A stretch of DNA of 64,000 nucleotides from JAQUBU01 sp036677685 (GTDB lineage Bacteria > Bacillota > Syntrophomonadia > Syntrophomonadales > Syntrophomonadaceae), in NCBI GenBank assembly GCA_036677685.1, contig JAVBWA010000043.1:1-64000 (forward strand), given 5' to 3'. A model generated the notes under the pieces. The model saw only the letters and a program-made list of their open reading frames with translations, made no database searches and had not been told where the DNA came from. Each line of letters starts with the position of its first letter. The first letter of the stretch is position 1. This document shows positions 24,858-33,726 of the stretch, in pieces. The position numbers were made by a program, and so were the translations under genes.

Positions 24858-26744
24858 TTATTTCCTTCTTTTTTTCTCTAAAAAAATTAGTAAAACATTT
24901 ATATCAGCCGGGTTAACTCCTGAAACCCTGTAAGCTTGCCCAATTGACACCGGCCTCACCTGTTTCAGTTTTTGCAAAGCTTCATTGGATAAGCCATAAA
25001 CTTCATCGTAATTAATATTTTCGGGCAATTGCCGGTTCTCCAGCTTCTCGAATTTTTTGACCTGTTCCTGTTGTTTGTTAATATATCCTTCATATTTGGC
25101 CTGGATTTCAATCTGTTCCATAATGTCTAGCCCATTATCCGCCAAGAATCCTAATTCAACAAAATCCTGAATGTATATTTCCGGGCGCCGCAGCAGTTCC
25201 CAGAGTGATATCCGGTCCCTTAATGCCGCACTGCCGCGTACGCTGAGAAAATCCTCCATTGTTTTATCCAGCGGCGTGAAAGTGGTATACTTGAGTTCAT
25301 TGATCTGAACCTCCAGGATTTCTTCTTTCTGTTGGAAATCCAGCCATCTTCGATCATCCACCAGTCCGATTTGCCTGCCTTTTGCGGTTAAGCGCAAATC
25401 AGCATTGTCCTGGCGCAAAAGCAGCCGGTATTCAGCGCGGGAGGTTAATAAACGATATGGTTCATCAGCTTCCTTGTTGATCAAATCGTCAATCATGACC
25501 CCTATGTAAGCTTCACTGCGTTTTAAAATCAGTGGTTCTTTTTTCTGGATCTTGAGGGCGGCATTAATTCCAGCCATCAGACCCTGCGCCGCGGCCTCCT
25601 CATAACCTGAGGTACCGTTTATCTGCCCGGCAGTGAATAAACCTGCTATTTTTTTGGTTTCCAGGCTTAATTTTAATTGCGCGGGTATAACATAATCATA
25701 TTCAATGGCATACCCGGTGCGCATAATACGCACCTTTTCCAAACCGGGTATGCTCTCCAAAACTTGTACCTGCACATCTTCCGGCAGGCTGGTATTTAAG
25801 CCCTGCACATACATCTCATCAGTGTCCCTGCCTTCAGGTTCCACAAACAACTGGTGGGAATCCTTGTGGGCAAAGCGCACCACTTTGTCTTCGAAAGAAG
25901 GGCAATAACGGGGGCCTTTGCCTTTAATAACCCCGGTAAAGAGCGGAGCGCGTTCGATATTATCCATTACTATCTGGTGGGTTCGGGCATTACTGTGGGT
26001 AAGCCAGCAGGAAAGCTGGGGACGGGTGTTGCGATGCCCTATATAAGAGAAGCTCAGAAGCCGTTCATCCCCCGGCTGCTCTATCATTTTGGAAAAGTCA
26101 ACACTCCGGCGGTCGATGCGGGGCGGGGTTCCGGTTTTAAACCGGCCCAGTTCCAAACCCAATTTTTTCAGGCTGTCCGATAGTTTTACTGCAGGATACT
26201 GGTTTCCCGGCCCCCCGTCATAAATAACATCACCGACTATAATGCGGCCCTTTAAATAGGTTCCGGAAGTAACTACCACCGCACGGCACTCAATTCGCGC
26301 CCCGGTTTTTGTGGTTACCGCCGTTACCTGTTGATGTTCGCTTTCGATCTCTTCCACTTCCGCCATTAAAATATGCAGCCTGGGTTCCCGCAACAAGGTT
26401 TTAAGCATTTCGTTATGATATTCCCGCTTATCCGCCTGTGCCCTTAAAGCCTGCACCGCCGGGCCTTTACCGGTATTTATCATCCGCATTTGCACACAGG
26501 TTTTGTCAATATTAGTAGCCATTTCACCGCCCAAAGCGTCTATCTCTCGTACCAATTGAGCCTTGGCTGGGCCTCCTATCGAAGGATTACAGGGCATTAA
26601 TGCTATATGTTCCATGCTCATGGTCACCAATAAAGTTTCGCAGCCCATGCGGGCTGCCGCCAGGGCCGCCTCGCAGCCGGCATGCCCAGCCCCTATTACC
26701 ACCACATCACACTTTCCTGCTTGATAAATCATAGCTTCCTCCAA
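24858..26744 (-). CDS. mnmG: tRNA uridine-5-carboxymethylaminomethyl modification enzyme MnmG (GidA)
   Basis: A 628-residue FAD enzyme that with MnmE modifies U34 of tRNAs. The dinucleotide-binding motif VVIGAGHAGCEAALAAARMG is near residues 15-34, NPSIGGPAKAQLVREIDALGG is the GidA signature and the C-terminal helical region (YEGYINKQ) docks MnmE. It starts five bases after mnmE. Confidence 0.97.
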   Translation of the reverse strand: MEEAMIYQAGKCDVVVIGAGHAGCEAALAAARMGCETLLVTMSMEHIALMPCNPSIGGPAKAQLVREIDALGGEMATNIDKTCVQMRMINTGKGPAVQALRAQADKREYHNEMLKTLLREPRLHILMAEVEEIESEHQQVTAVTTKTGARIECRAVVVTSGTYLKGRIIVGDVIYDGGPGNQYPAVKLSDSLKKLGLELGRFKTGTPPRIDRRSVDFSKMIEQPGDERLLSFSYIGHRNTRPQLSCWLTHSNARTHQIVMDNIERAPLFTGVIKGKGPRYCPSFEDKVVRFAHKDSHQLFVEPEGRDTDEMYVQGLNTSLPEDVQVQVLESIPGLEKVRIMRTGYAIEYDYVIPAQLKLSLETKKIAGLFTAGQINGTSGYEEAAAQGLMAGINAALKIQKKEPLILKRSEAYIGVMIDDLINKEADEPYRLLTSRAEYRLLLRQDNADLRLTAKGRQIGLVDDRRWLDFQQKEEILEVQINELKYTTFTPLDKTMEDFLSVRGSAALRDRISLWELLRRPEIYIQDFVELGFLADNGLDIMEQIEIQAKYEGYINKQQEQVKKFEKLENRQLPENINYDEVYGLSNEALQKLKQVRPVSIGQAYRVSGVNPADINVLLIFLEKKRRK

Positions 26745-26749
26745 ATACT

Positions 26750-28129
26750 CTATTTGCCAATACAGAATTCATGAAAAATCCGGTCCATTATCTCCTCTTT
26801 CAAATTCTTGCCGGTAACTTGCCCCAAAGCATCCAGAGCTCCCCAAATATCTACTCCCAGACAGTCCATGGGAGCTTCTCCGATGGCTGCCAGGCTGTCT
26901 TCCAGGTGTCTTTTGGCCTGGAGCAGCGCATTTTTTTGCCTCATGTTTAACATTATTTCCATATCGTCGCTGGCCAGTTGCCCGGATAGCACCATTTTTT
27001 CAATGCTGTTTTCCAATTCCTCCAGCCCCAGCTCTTCTTTAACCGAGCCCCGAATTATCTTTACTCCCTTAAAAATCTCCGTTAACTGTTCTTCACTTAT
27101 ATTCTTGGTCTCCAGATCTTCCTTGTTGACAAGGATGATGGCTTTTTGTTTATCGATTTGCTCATATATTTTTAAGTCTTCACCGGTAATCCCCGCTTCA
27201 ACGTCAAGCAGCAATAGCACCAGGTCGGAATTTCTGATTACTTCTTCCGATCTTTCCACACCAATGCGTTCGACTATATCTTCGGTGCTCCTAATCCCGG
27301 CGGTATCCATTATCCGCACCGGTATGCCATGCACATTTATATAATCTTCGATAATATCCCGGGTCGTACCTGGTATATTGGTTACTATTGCTCTTTCCTT
27401 CCTTAACAGGGCATTGAGCAGGCTGGATTTGCCAACATTGGGTTTGCCGCATATTACTGCATTGATTCCTTCCTGGTAAATTTCGGCACGCTGCCCGCCC
27501 TTCAAGATTTTATCCACCAGGGTTAGCTGCTCCCGGATTATGCTGCGCATCTCTGTATAATCCGGCTCGCCTACCTCATCAGGGAAATCCAGGCTGGCCT
27601 CCACCATCGCATTAACATAAATCAGCCGTTCTTCCAGGTAGTGGACCTTCCGGCTGTTTTGACCATTCAACTGTTTAACCGCCAGGCGCAAACCCTTCTC
27701 GCTTTTGGCGCGAATTACCTCAATAACTGCCTCGGCCTGGCTGGCATCCATGCGACCATTTAAAAATGCCCTGCGGGTAAACTCCCCCGGCTCCGCTATC
27801 CTTATGCCAGTCCGCAAAACCAGTTCCAGGCACCTGCGGGCAACCAGGGTCCCGCCATGGCAATTAATCTCCACCACATCTTCTCCGGTATAAGTGCGAG
27901 GAGCTCTCATTATTCCCAGCAATACCTGATCCACGGCTTCCTGCTCTTCATCCAGCATCCAGCCTAAAGTCAGCGTATGGCTTGGCTTGATCCGGATGTC
28001 GCTTCCGCTGTGGTAAGGTTTAAAAATACGGGCAACCTTTTCAATTACTTCGAAGCCGCTCAACCTGACAATGGCGATTCCGCCTTCACCTGGTGCGGTT
28101 GATATGGCTGCAATATCATCGTTAAACAT
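26750..28129 (-). CDS. mnmE: tRNA modification GTPase MnmE (TrmE)
   Basis: A 459-residue potassium-activated GTPase, partner of MnmG. The N-terminal folate-binding domain (MFNDDIAAISTAPGEGGIAIVRLSG), the G-domain with GKPNVGKSSLLNALL, DTAGIR and NKED, and the C-terminal CIGK containing the conserved Cys are all present. The start at MFNDDI is preferred to a longer frame because GGGTG is placed before it and the family begins there. Confidence 0.97.
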   Translation of the reverse strand: MFNDDIAAISTAPGEGGIAIVRLSGFEVIEKVARIFKPYHSGSDIRIKPSHTLTLGWMLDEEQEAVDQVLLGIMRAPRTYTGEDVVEINCHGGTLVARRCLELVLRTGIRIAEPGEFTRRAFLNGRMDASQAEAVIEVIRAKSEKGLRLAVKQLNGQNSRKVHYLEERLIYVNAMVEASLDFPDEVGEPDYTEMRSIIREQLTLVDKILKGGQRAEIYQEGINAVICGKPNVGKSSLLNALLRKERAIVTNIPGTTRDIIEDYINVHGIPVRIMDTAGIRSTEDIVERIGVERSEEVIRNSDLVLLLLDVEAGITGEDLKIYEQIDKQKAIILVNKEDLETKNISEEQLTEIFKGVKIIRGSVKEELGLEELENSIEKMVLSGQLASDDMEIMLNMRQKNALLQAKRHLEDSLAAIGEAPMDCLGVDIWGALDALGQVTGKNLKEEIMDRIFHEFCIGK

Positions 28130-28203
28130 TTGTTTCACCCTAAATGAATAATCTATCTCTAAATTTATCTTACCAAAAGAGCTGTATATATACACCGAGT
28201 CAT

Positions 28204-28232
28204 TAAAAAAAGGCCCCGGTCGGGCCTTTTTA
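28204..28232 (-). terminator. Terminator after jag
   Basis: AAAAAGGCCC-GACC-GGGGCCTTTTTTT on the minus strand, 11 bases past the jag stop. It separates the ribosome/membrane block from mnmE. Confidence 0.88.
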
Positions 28233-28242
28233 TGCTAGGAGT

Positions 28243-28890
28243 TTACTTTTTTAAGGAGATTACCACTTTGCGGTTTGGTTCATCTCCCAATGAAAAAGTG
28301 CTAATCTGGGGATCCTCCTGCAGAATTGTGTGGACAATTCTTCTTTCCTGTGAACTCATGGGCCGCATCACCACATTTTTACGGGTTCGCTTTACCTTGT
28401 CCGATAATCTTAAAGCCAGGGCCTCCAATGATTCTTCCCTCTTCTTGCGGTAATCTTCCACATCCAACACTACCCGCAGGCGTTCTTCACGGTTGCGATT
28501 GAGCATCAAGCCAATTATATACTGAACCGCATTTAGGGTTTCCCCTTTGCGTCCAATCAACAAACCCATGTCATTGCCTACAATATTGATCCGCACTCTT
28601 CCTGCTTCATATTCAATCTGATTAATCTGGTAATCAATCTTCATCCGGTTTAAGAGGTCTTCCACTACCTGGCGAACCTCCTGTTCCGGGCTTTGGCTCG
28701 GGCTCTGGTTCGCCTTTACTGAAACTTTGACTATGGCTGGTTTTCTTCCTACTAAACCTAAAAGTCCCTTACTGGGTTCTTCAATAATTTCAATAGCTAC
28801 ATCATCAATTTCGCACCCTAGCTCGTCCAGGGCTGCCTTAATGGCTTCATCAACGTTTTTTCCTCTTTTTTCGATTGTCTGGACTTCCAT
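28243..28890 (-). CDS. jag: RNA-binding protein Jag/KhpB (SpoIIIJ-associated)
   Basis: A 215-residue protein with a Jag N-terminal domain (about residues 1-55), a KH domain with GRKGETLNAVQYI (about 115-127) and a C-terminal R3H domain (RRIVHTIL and DPQISTFS). It binds RNA, often as a heterodimer with KhpA. It is encoded right after yidC, and its first 41 bases overlap the yidC end. Confidence 0.94.
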   Translation of the reverse strand: MEVQTIEKRGKNVDEAIKAALDELGCEIDDVAIEIIEEPSKGLLGLVGRKPAIVKVSVKANQSPSQSPEQEVRQVVEDLLNRMKIDYQINQIEYEAGRVRINIVGNDMGLLIGRKGETLNAVQYIIGLMLNRNREERLRVVLDVEDYRKKREESLEALALRLSDKVKRTRKNVVMRPMSSQERRIVHTILQEDPQISTFSLGDEPNRKVVISLKK

Positions 28891-29653
28891 TGCTCTTTCC
28901 TCCTTTGTCCCGCCCTGCTACCTTTGCCTGGTTGGAAGTCTCCGCCTCGTTCCTATCCATACTCACTTCTTCAACCGGAACCTCAATCTGAACCCCGGTT
29001 CCTGTTGCAAGCTTCGCCTTGGCACTCATATTATTAATATAGAGTTGTTGCAGAATTCCCAAAGTATTGAACACCACCCAGTACAAGGGCAAGCCGGCCG
29101 GCATTGTGGCCGCTATCCAGGCCATAAACAAGGGCATAATGTACAACATGGATTTCTGGGTGGGATCTTTGGTATCGACCATGGAGACTCTTTGCTGAAG
29201 GTACGTCGTGAGTGCAGCTAAAATCGCCAGAATGTAATACTGGTCCGGTTTACCAATATTAGGTATCCATAAAAATCCTGCATGGGCCGCAACTTTGAAT
29301 TCGAATTTGTACAAGGATTGATAAAAAGCAATAAATATAGGCATCTGAATTAATAAGGGCAGGCAACCGCCTAAAGGATTTACGCCATGTTCCTTATATA
29401 ACTCCATTATCTTCACTTGCATGGTCTGCGAGTCTTCTTTGTATCTCTCCTGAATTTGTTTCATGCGCGGTTGAATTTCTTGCATGGCCCGCATTGATTT
29501 TAACTGCTTGTGAGTAATCGGGAACAATACCAGTTTTATCAAGATGGTCATAAGAATTATGGCCAGACCATAATTAGGTACGCCTATGTTGACAGTAAAA
29601 TCATATAGAAGTTGTATTACACTAGCAAACCATTGTACAAATGTATGCCACAA
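28850..29653 (-). CDS. yidC: Membrane protein insertase YidC (SpoIIIJ/OxaA1)
   Basis: A 267-residue insertase with five membrane helices. The first begins near the N-terminus, the cytoplasmic hairpin QLKSMRAMQEIQPRMKQIQERYK carries the family pattern, the hydrophilic-groove arginine lies in this region, and NPLGGCLPLLIQMPIF is conserved. The tail is strongly basic (RKKRKKR), suited to ribosome binding. It lacks the usual lipobox signal. The TTG start with AGGAG seven bases ahead is the best available. A hairpin (TCAGCGTAA...TTACGCTGA) lies at 29668-29690 before it. Confidence 0.93.
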   Translation of the reverse strand: MWHTFVQWFASVIQLLYDFTVNIGVPNYGLAIILMTILIKLVLFPITHKQLKSMRAMQEIQPRMKQIQERYKEDSQTMQVKIMELYKEHGVNPLGGCLPLLIQMPIFIAFYQSLYKFEFKVAAHAGFLWIPNIGKPDQYYILAILAALTTYLQQRVSMVDTKDPTQKSMLYIMPLFMAWIAATMPAGLPLYWVVFNTLGILQQLYINNMSAKAKLATGTGVQIEVPVEEVSMDRNEAETSNQAKVAGRDKGGKSNGSPDNRKKRKKR

Positions 29654-29754
29654 ATTCGCTCCTGCTCAGCGTAATTCCGTTACGCTGACAGGTTTCACCT
29701 CCTTGTTGATGAGCAATATATGCTCGAACGGGATGCCGTATTATATATACTTGT

Positions 29755-29964
29755 TTACGGCACCGGATCATGCCCCCCGGGATTAAAGGGGTGACATCTA
29801 CAAATTCTTCTTACGGCCAACCATCCCCCTTTTAACAGTCCATATTTTTCCAAGGCTTGAATAGCATAGCTCGAACAGGTCGGATAGAAACGACACGAAG
29901 GCCGTTTTCCAAAGGTAACTTTTTGGTATATTTTGATTAAGGCAACTAAAAATCTGGCTAACAT
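29755..29964 (-). CDS. yidD: Membrane protein insertion efficiency factor YidD
   Basis: A 69-residue protein with the family motif CRFYPTCSSYAIQALEKYG (residues 24-42) and CRCHPFNPGGHDPVP at the end. It lies between rnpA and yidC as in most bacteria and overlaps rnpA by seven bases. Confidence 0.95.
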   Translation of the reverse strand: MLARFLVALIKIYQKVTFGKRPSCRFYPTCSSYAIQALEKYGLLKGGWLAVRRICRCHPFNPGGHDPVP

Positions 29965-30293
29965 AACCGGGCTTTCTTTATTAGCAGCAGAAAATCTCTT
30001 TCTATCATTTCATAAGTACAGCCTTTTATATTGGGACGGGCTACCACTACCAAATCAAACTTCCCCTGGATTTTATCGGTGATGCTGCGGGCCATCGCCC
30101 TTAACTGCCGCTTGATCCGGTTCCGGACGACAGCGTGTCCCACCTTTTTGCTGGTCACTATCCCAAAACGGTTTACCGGGCACTGGTTCTTTTTACAGTA
30201 GACAACAATATATTGACCGGCTACCCGTTTACCTTCCTGGTATACTTGCTGATATTCCCGTCCTTTACGAATTCTGGCCTCTTTATGTAGCAT
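29958..30293 (-). CDS. rnpA: Ribonuclease P protein component
   Basis: A 111-residue basic protein subunit that helps the RNase P RNA cut tRNA precursors. The RNR motif is AVVRNRIKRQLR (near residues 53-64), with GIVTSKKVG just before it. It is separated from rpmH by repeat copy 4 rather than the usual short spacer. Confidence 0.95.
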   Translation of the reverse strand: MLHKEARIRKGREYQQVYQEGKRVAGQYIVVYCKKNQCPVNRFGIVTSKKVGHAVVRNRIKRQLRAMARSITDKIQGKFDLVVVARPNIKGCTYEMIERDFLLLIKKARLC

Positions 30294-30418
30294 TAAAAAC
30301 CTTCCCGGGGATTAGAAAGCCTGGTTGTCCCCGCTTAATAAACCAAGAGCCTCTTCCTCAAGGGTTGGTTTTGGTAGCCGGCTATTCCATAAGCTTTCCA
30401 ATGCTATTTTGATAGAAA

Positions 30419-30555
30419 ATAACGAGGTTAAAAGATGTCCCTCGCTTTTTTAAGCGGTCGGATTCTTTTTAACAAAAAAGGCGGCGGGTTCTAATCCCCC
30501 GCCTCGTTGCAGCGGTGTGTTGAAACTGCTCCGCAGTTTTTTCCGATGCTTAAAA
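30419..30555 (-). repeat. Dispersed hairpin repeat, copy 4 (short form)
   Basis: On the minus strand: TTTTTAAGCATCGGAAA, AAACTGC-GGA-GCAGTTT, CACACCGCTGCAACGAGG, GGCGGG-GGATTAGAA-CCCGCC, then GACCGCTTAAAAAAGCGAGGG and ACCTCGTTATT. The central module of about 55 bp seen in copies 1-3 is absent. It sits between rpmH and rnpA and is read in the same direction as both, so it lies in their transcript. Confidence 0.85.
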
Positions 30556-30571
30556 AGGCCGCTGTTACGAC

Positions 30572-30706
30572 CTATGCAGAAATAACTTTTCTCCCCTTTT
30601 TCCTTCTGTTCGCCAATACCTTTCTTCCTCCGGCCGTAGCCATCCTTGATCTGAAACCATGCACTCTTTTTCTTTGTCTTTTCTTAGGTTGATAGGTTTG
30701 TTTCAT
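30572..30706 (-). CDS. rpmH: 50S ribosomal protein L34
   Basis: The 44-residue, highly basic L34 (MKQTYQPKKRQRKRVHGFRS...). The start at MKQTYQP matches the universal N-terminus; a longer frame upstream is not used. It begins the rpmH-rnpA-yidD-yidC-jag operon and diverges from dnaA across the origin. Confidence 0.98.
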   Translation of the reverse strand: MKQTYQPKKRQRKRVHGFRSRMATAGGRKVLANRRKKGRKVISA

Positions 30707-30888
30707 TAATATAATGCCTCCTAAATGAGTAAATATGTCAGAGGATATTCCCTCCATTTTCCCAATACCATATAATTATATTTTCAGAGACTCCTCCTGT
30801 CAAGAAATTGCGGCCCTCTTCTTACTTCTAATTTCCTTCCTAATCTGCTATGATTATACTGTATTTTTGCCTTTAACTAAAATTTCTT
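30707..30888. other. Left part of the rpmH-dnaA intergenic region
   Basis: AT-rich, with promoters expected for the minus-strand rpmH operon. I see no gene and no consensus DnaA box in this part. Confidence 0.45.
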
Positions 30889-31024
30889 TAAGAATCGGAA
30901 GATACTGCAGAGCAGTATCAACATACCCCTGCAAAGAGCTGGGGTATTAGAACCCGTTGTATTTTTGATCAATAGGAACCCGAACGCCTAAAGAAGAGGG
31001 AGACATATTTTACCTCGTTATACC
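30889..31024 (+). repeat. Dispersed hairpin repeat, copy 5 (short form, compensatory changes)
   Basis: TTTAAGAATCGGAAG, GATACTGC-AGA-GCAGTATC, ATACCCC...GGGGTAT, TAGAACCCG and the end module GGGAGACATATTTTACCTCGTTAT. It lacks the central module. Sequence is more diverged than in other copies but hairpin pairing is kept by paired substitutions. It ends 29 bp before the first DnaA box. Confidence 0.8.
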
Positions 31025-31052
31025 TTATAAGCTTAAATTATTCAAAAACAGC

Positions 31053-31091
31053 TTGTCCACAAGCATTGTTAATAAATCATATTTATCCACA
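31053..31091. promoter_or_regulatory. DnaA boxes upstream of dnaA
   Basis: TTGTCCACA (31053-31061, one mismatch) and the perfect TTATCCACA (31083-31091), just ahead of the dnaA ribosome site. They may take part in origin function and in DnaA autoregulation. Confidence 0.8.
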
Positions 31092-31109
31092 GATTAATCG
31101 GAGGTCTTT

Positions 31110-32426
31110 ATGCCTAGCAACTATGATTATGCAGCGGTTTGGAAACAATTATTGGAAAAGGTTCAAGAGGATATCGGTACAACCAGTTTCGACATCTGGT
31201 TTTCAAAAGTAAAATTTAATTCTTTCCGCAATGATCGTTTTTACATTACGGTGCCTGATTCTCTCACCAAAGAATGGATTGAATCGCGCTACCTTGATTT
31301 TATGCAAACCAAATTACGTTCTCTAACCAATCAAAATGTTGCTTTGCAGATTGCAACCCATTCTTCCCTGGAAAAAGAAGACTTTTTTACCCAGTTAAAT
31401 TCTAAATACACCTTTGATACTTTTGTGGTCGGCAATAGCAACCGTTTTGCCCATGCCGCTTGTTATGCCGTGGGTGAATCACCTTTTAAGGCCTATAACC
31501 CGCTTTTTATATATGGTGGTGTAGGCTTGGGAAAAACTCATCTTATGCAGGCGATCGGCCACCACATTTTAAGCAAAAAACCCTCCTGTGTGGTTATGTA
31601 TGTTTCATCCGAACAATTTACCAATGATCTTATTATGTCGATCAAGGATGATACAACATCTGCTTTTCGCAATAAATACCGGACTATAGATGTATTATTG
31701 GTTGACGATATTCAATTTCTGGCTGGCAAGGAAAGAACCCAGGAAGAGTTTTTTCACACTTTCAACACCCTTTATGAAGCCAATAAACAGGTGGTTATTT
31801 CCAGTGACCGCCCTCCCCGCAACATCCCGACTTTGGAAGACCGCCTGCGGTCCCGGTTCGAGTGGGGATTAATTACAGATATTCAACCACCTGATCTGGA
31901 AACCAGAATAGCTATATTAAGGAAGAAAGCCCAGAGCGATGACCTAAATGTTCCTTATGATGTTCTTGATTATATTGCAAATTATATAGATTCCAATATC
32001 CGGGAATTGGAGGGCGCTTTAGTCAGGCTTATCGCCTACGCCACTATTAACAACAAACCTCTGGATATGAACACGGCTACCGAAGCTTTAAAAGATATTT
32101 TGCCCCCACCCCGGCCACGCAAAATAACTATCGAAACCATCCAAAAAACGGTTTCCTCCCATTATGGAATCGAAATGACCGAGTTTCTATCCAAGAAAAG
32201 AAACAAGCACCTGGTATACCCGCGGCAAATCGCTATGTATTTATGTCGCAAACTTACCGATGCTTCTTTTCCCCAGATCGGCGAGCAATTCGGCGGTCGT
32301 GATCATACAACAGTTATGCATGCTGCTGATAAATTGGAGAAAGATTTGTTTACCACTCCGGAATTAAAGCTGACTCTCGATATTTTATGCAAAAAAATAG
32401 ACCCAAATTATATTAGTAAAACTTAA
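31110..32426 (+). CDS. dnaA: Chromosomal replication initiator DnaA
   Basis: A 438-residue initiator AAA+ ATPase. Domain I is at the N-terminus (DIWFSKVKF), Walker A is GGVGLGKTHLMQAIGHH, Walker B is VLLVDDIQFLAGK, and the domain IV DNA-binding signature is FGGRDHTTVMHA. The linker domain II is short. It starts 18 bases after a DnaA box with a CGGAGG ribosome site. Confidence 0.98.
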   Translation: MPSNYDYAAVWKQLLEKVQEDIGTTSFDIWFSKVKFNSFRNDRFYITVPDSLTKEWIESRYLDFMQTKLRSLTNQNVALQIATHSSLEKEDFFTQLNSKYTFDTFVVGNSNRFAHAACYAVGESPFKAYNPLFIYGGVGLGKTHLMQAIGHHILSKKPSCVVMYVSSEQFTNDLIMSIKDDTTSAFRNKYRTIDVLLVDDIQFLAGKERTQEEFFHTFNTLYEANKQVVISSDRPPRNIPTLEDRLRSRFEWGLITDIQPPDLETRIAILRKKAQSDDLNVPYDVLDYIANYIDSNIRELEGALVRLIAYATINNKPLDMNTATEALKDILPPPRPRKITIETIQKTVSSHYGIEMTEFLSKKRNKHLVYPRQIAMYLCRKLTDASFPQIGEQFGGRDHTTVMHAADKLEKDLFTTPELKLTLDILCKKIDPNYISKT

Positions 32427-32567
32427 GCTTTTCAACAGCTTTATCAACCGGACTATTCTTTTAAAATCGGGGCTTATATGTTATTATCCACATAAAATTG
32501 TCCTCTACTACTATGACTACTATTCTGTTAATAAATAATTATTAATAAAAAACTGGAGGTTCTTCCG
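32427..32567. other. oriC: oriC unwinding region between dnaA and dnaN
   Basis: A consensus DnaA box TTATCCACA at 32484-32492 is followed by a spacer and then CTA CTA CTA TGA CTA CTA at 32505-32522, a DnaA-trio array like the basal unwinding element of Bacillus subtilis. Next comes an AT-only stretch (32527-32550) suited to strand opening. This order (box, spacer, trios, AT-rich) marks the likely melting site. Confidence 0.8.
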
Positions 32568-33710
32568 ATGAAATTCAATATTGAAAAAAAAGATTTATCA
32601 GCCCTTACCTCACTGGTCTACCGTGCTGCCAGTAACAAACAAACGGTGCCTATTCTGTCCGGTCTTTTACTCCAGGTTAGCCCTGAGCAAGGTCTGGTTA
32701 TGACTGCCACGGACATGGAAATAGGAATCAGAGTAGTAAGCGATAAAGTCGAAGTATTGGAAGCAGGAAATGTTTTGGTCAATGCCCATTATTTTGCTGA
32801 TTTAATCAAAGTTTTGCCCGATTCTACCATTTCATTGGTTTTAAATAAAGAAACCTCCAGGTTGGATGTTAACTATGGCCGTTCCTCTGGTTTTATAAAT
32901 ACCTACCGAGATTATGAATATCCCGAATTACCTATAAAAAATATGGATTATAAATTTTCCATAGCCCAGGAAAAAATCAAAGAAGCCTTAAAAAAGACGA
33001 TTTTTGCCGCTTCCATGACTCATTTCCGCCAGGTCTTCACCGGCATTTTGTTTGACATCAGGGAAGCCAATGTTCTGAAAGTAGTGGCTTCAGACACCCA
33101 TCGATTGGCCTGCTATACCTGTAATCTGGAGAGCCAGGAGGAAATCATACCTTTTAATTTCATAATTCCCACCAGAACAGCCAATGAATTACTGCGCTTG
33201 CTGAACGACAGCGAAGAAATTATAAATATAGCTTTTAGTGAAAACAATGTGATTTTTTACAAGGATAATTTCATTCTCTTGTCTCGTTTAATTGAGGGGC
33301 AATATCCCAGTTATGAACAGGTTATACCAGGATCATTTAATACTTCATTGGAAATAAAAACCGCAATTCTAGCTAATTCCCTGGAAAGAGCCCGAATTAT
33401 GCCAAGTGACGACAAGTTAAAAATTCAGCATGCTAAATTCCATTTCCGGGACAATGAAGCCCTGGTTAATACCTATTCAGAAATCATGGGGGAGATCGAG
33501 GAAATAATTGAAAACCTGAATATCAAGGGAGAAAGTGACGTAAAAATAGCCTTTAACACCAATTATTTTTTAGATGTGGTAAAGATATTAGCTGCCGAGT
33601 GCGAAGAATTAAGTATTAATCTCTCCGGATCTTTGGGTCCGGCTCTAATAAAAAATCCTCTAAAAGAGAATTATCTATATGTCTTAGTTCCTTTACGAAT
33701 CAGTAATTAA
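32568..33710 (+). CDS. dnaN: DNA polymerase III sliding clamp (beta subunit)
   Basis: A 380-residue clamp made of three similar domains. The N-terminus MKFNIEKKDLSALTSLVYRAASNKQTVPILSGL is typical, TDMEIGIRV and SDTHRLACY are family motifs, and the end YVLVPLRISN replaces the usual LMPMR. It has a GGAGG ribosome site and sits in the standard dnaA-dnaN-recF order. Confidence 0.97.
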   Translation: MKFNIEKKDLSALTSLVYRAASNKQTVPILSGLLLQVSPEQGLVMTATDMEIGIRVVSDKVEVLEAGNVLVNAHYFADLIKVLPDSTISLVLNKETSRLDVNYGRSSGFINTYRDYEYPELPIKNMDYKFSIAQEKIKEALKKTIFAASMTHFRQVFTGILFDIREANVLKVVASDTHRLACYTCNLESQEEIIPFNFIIPTRTANELLRLLNDSEEIINIAFSENNVIFYKDNFILLSRLIEGQYPSYEQVIPGSFNTSLEIKTAILANSLERARIMPSDDKLKIQHAKFHFRDNEALVNTYSEIMGEIEEIIENLNIKGESDVKIAFNTNYFLDVVKILAAECEELSINLSGSLGPALIKNPLKENYLYVLVPLRISN

Positions 33711-33726
33711 GAAAGAAAGGGTTTAA

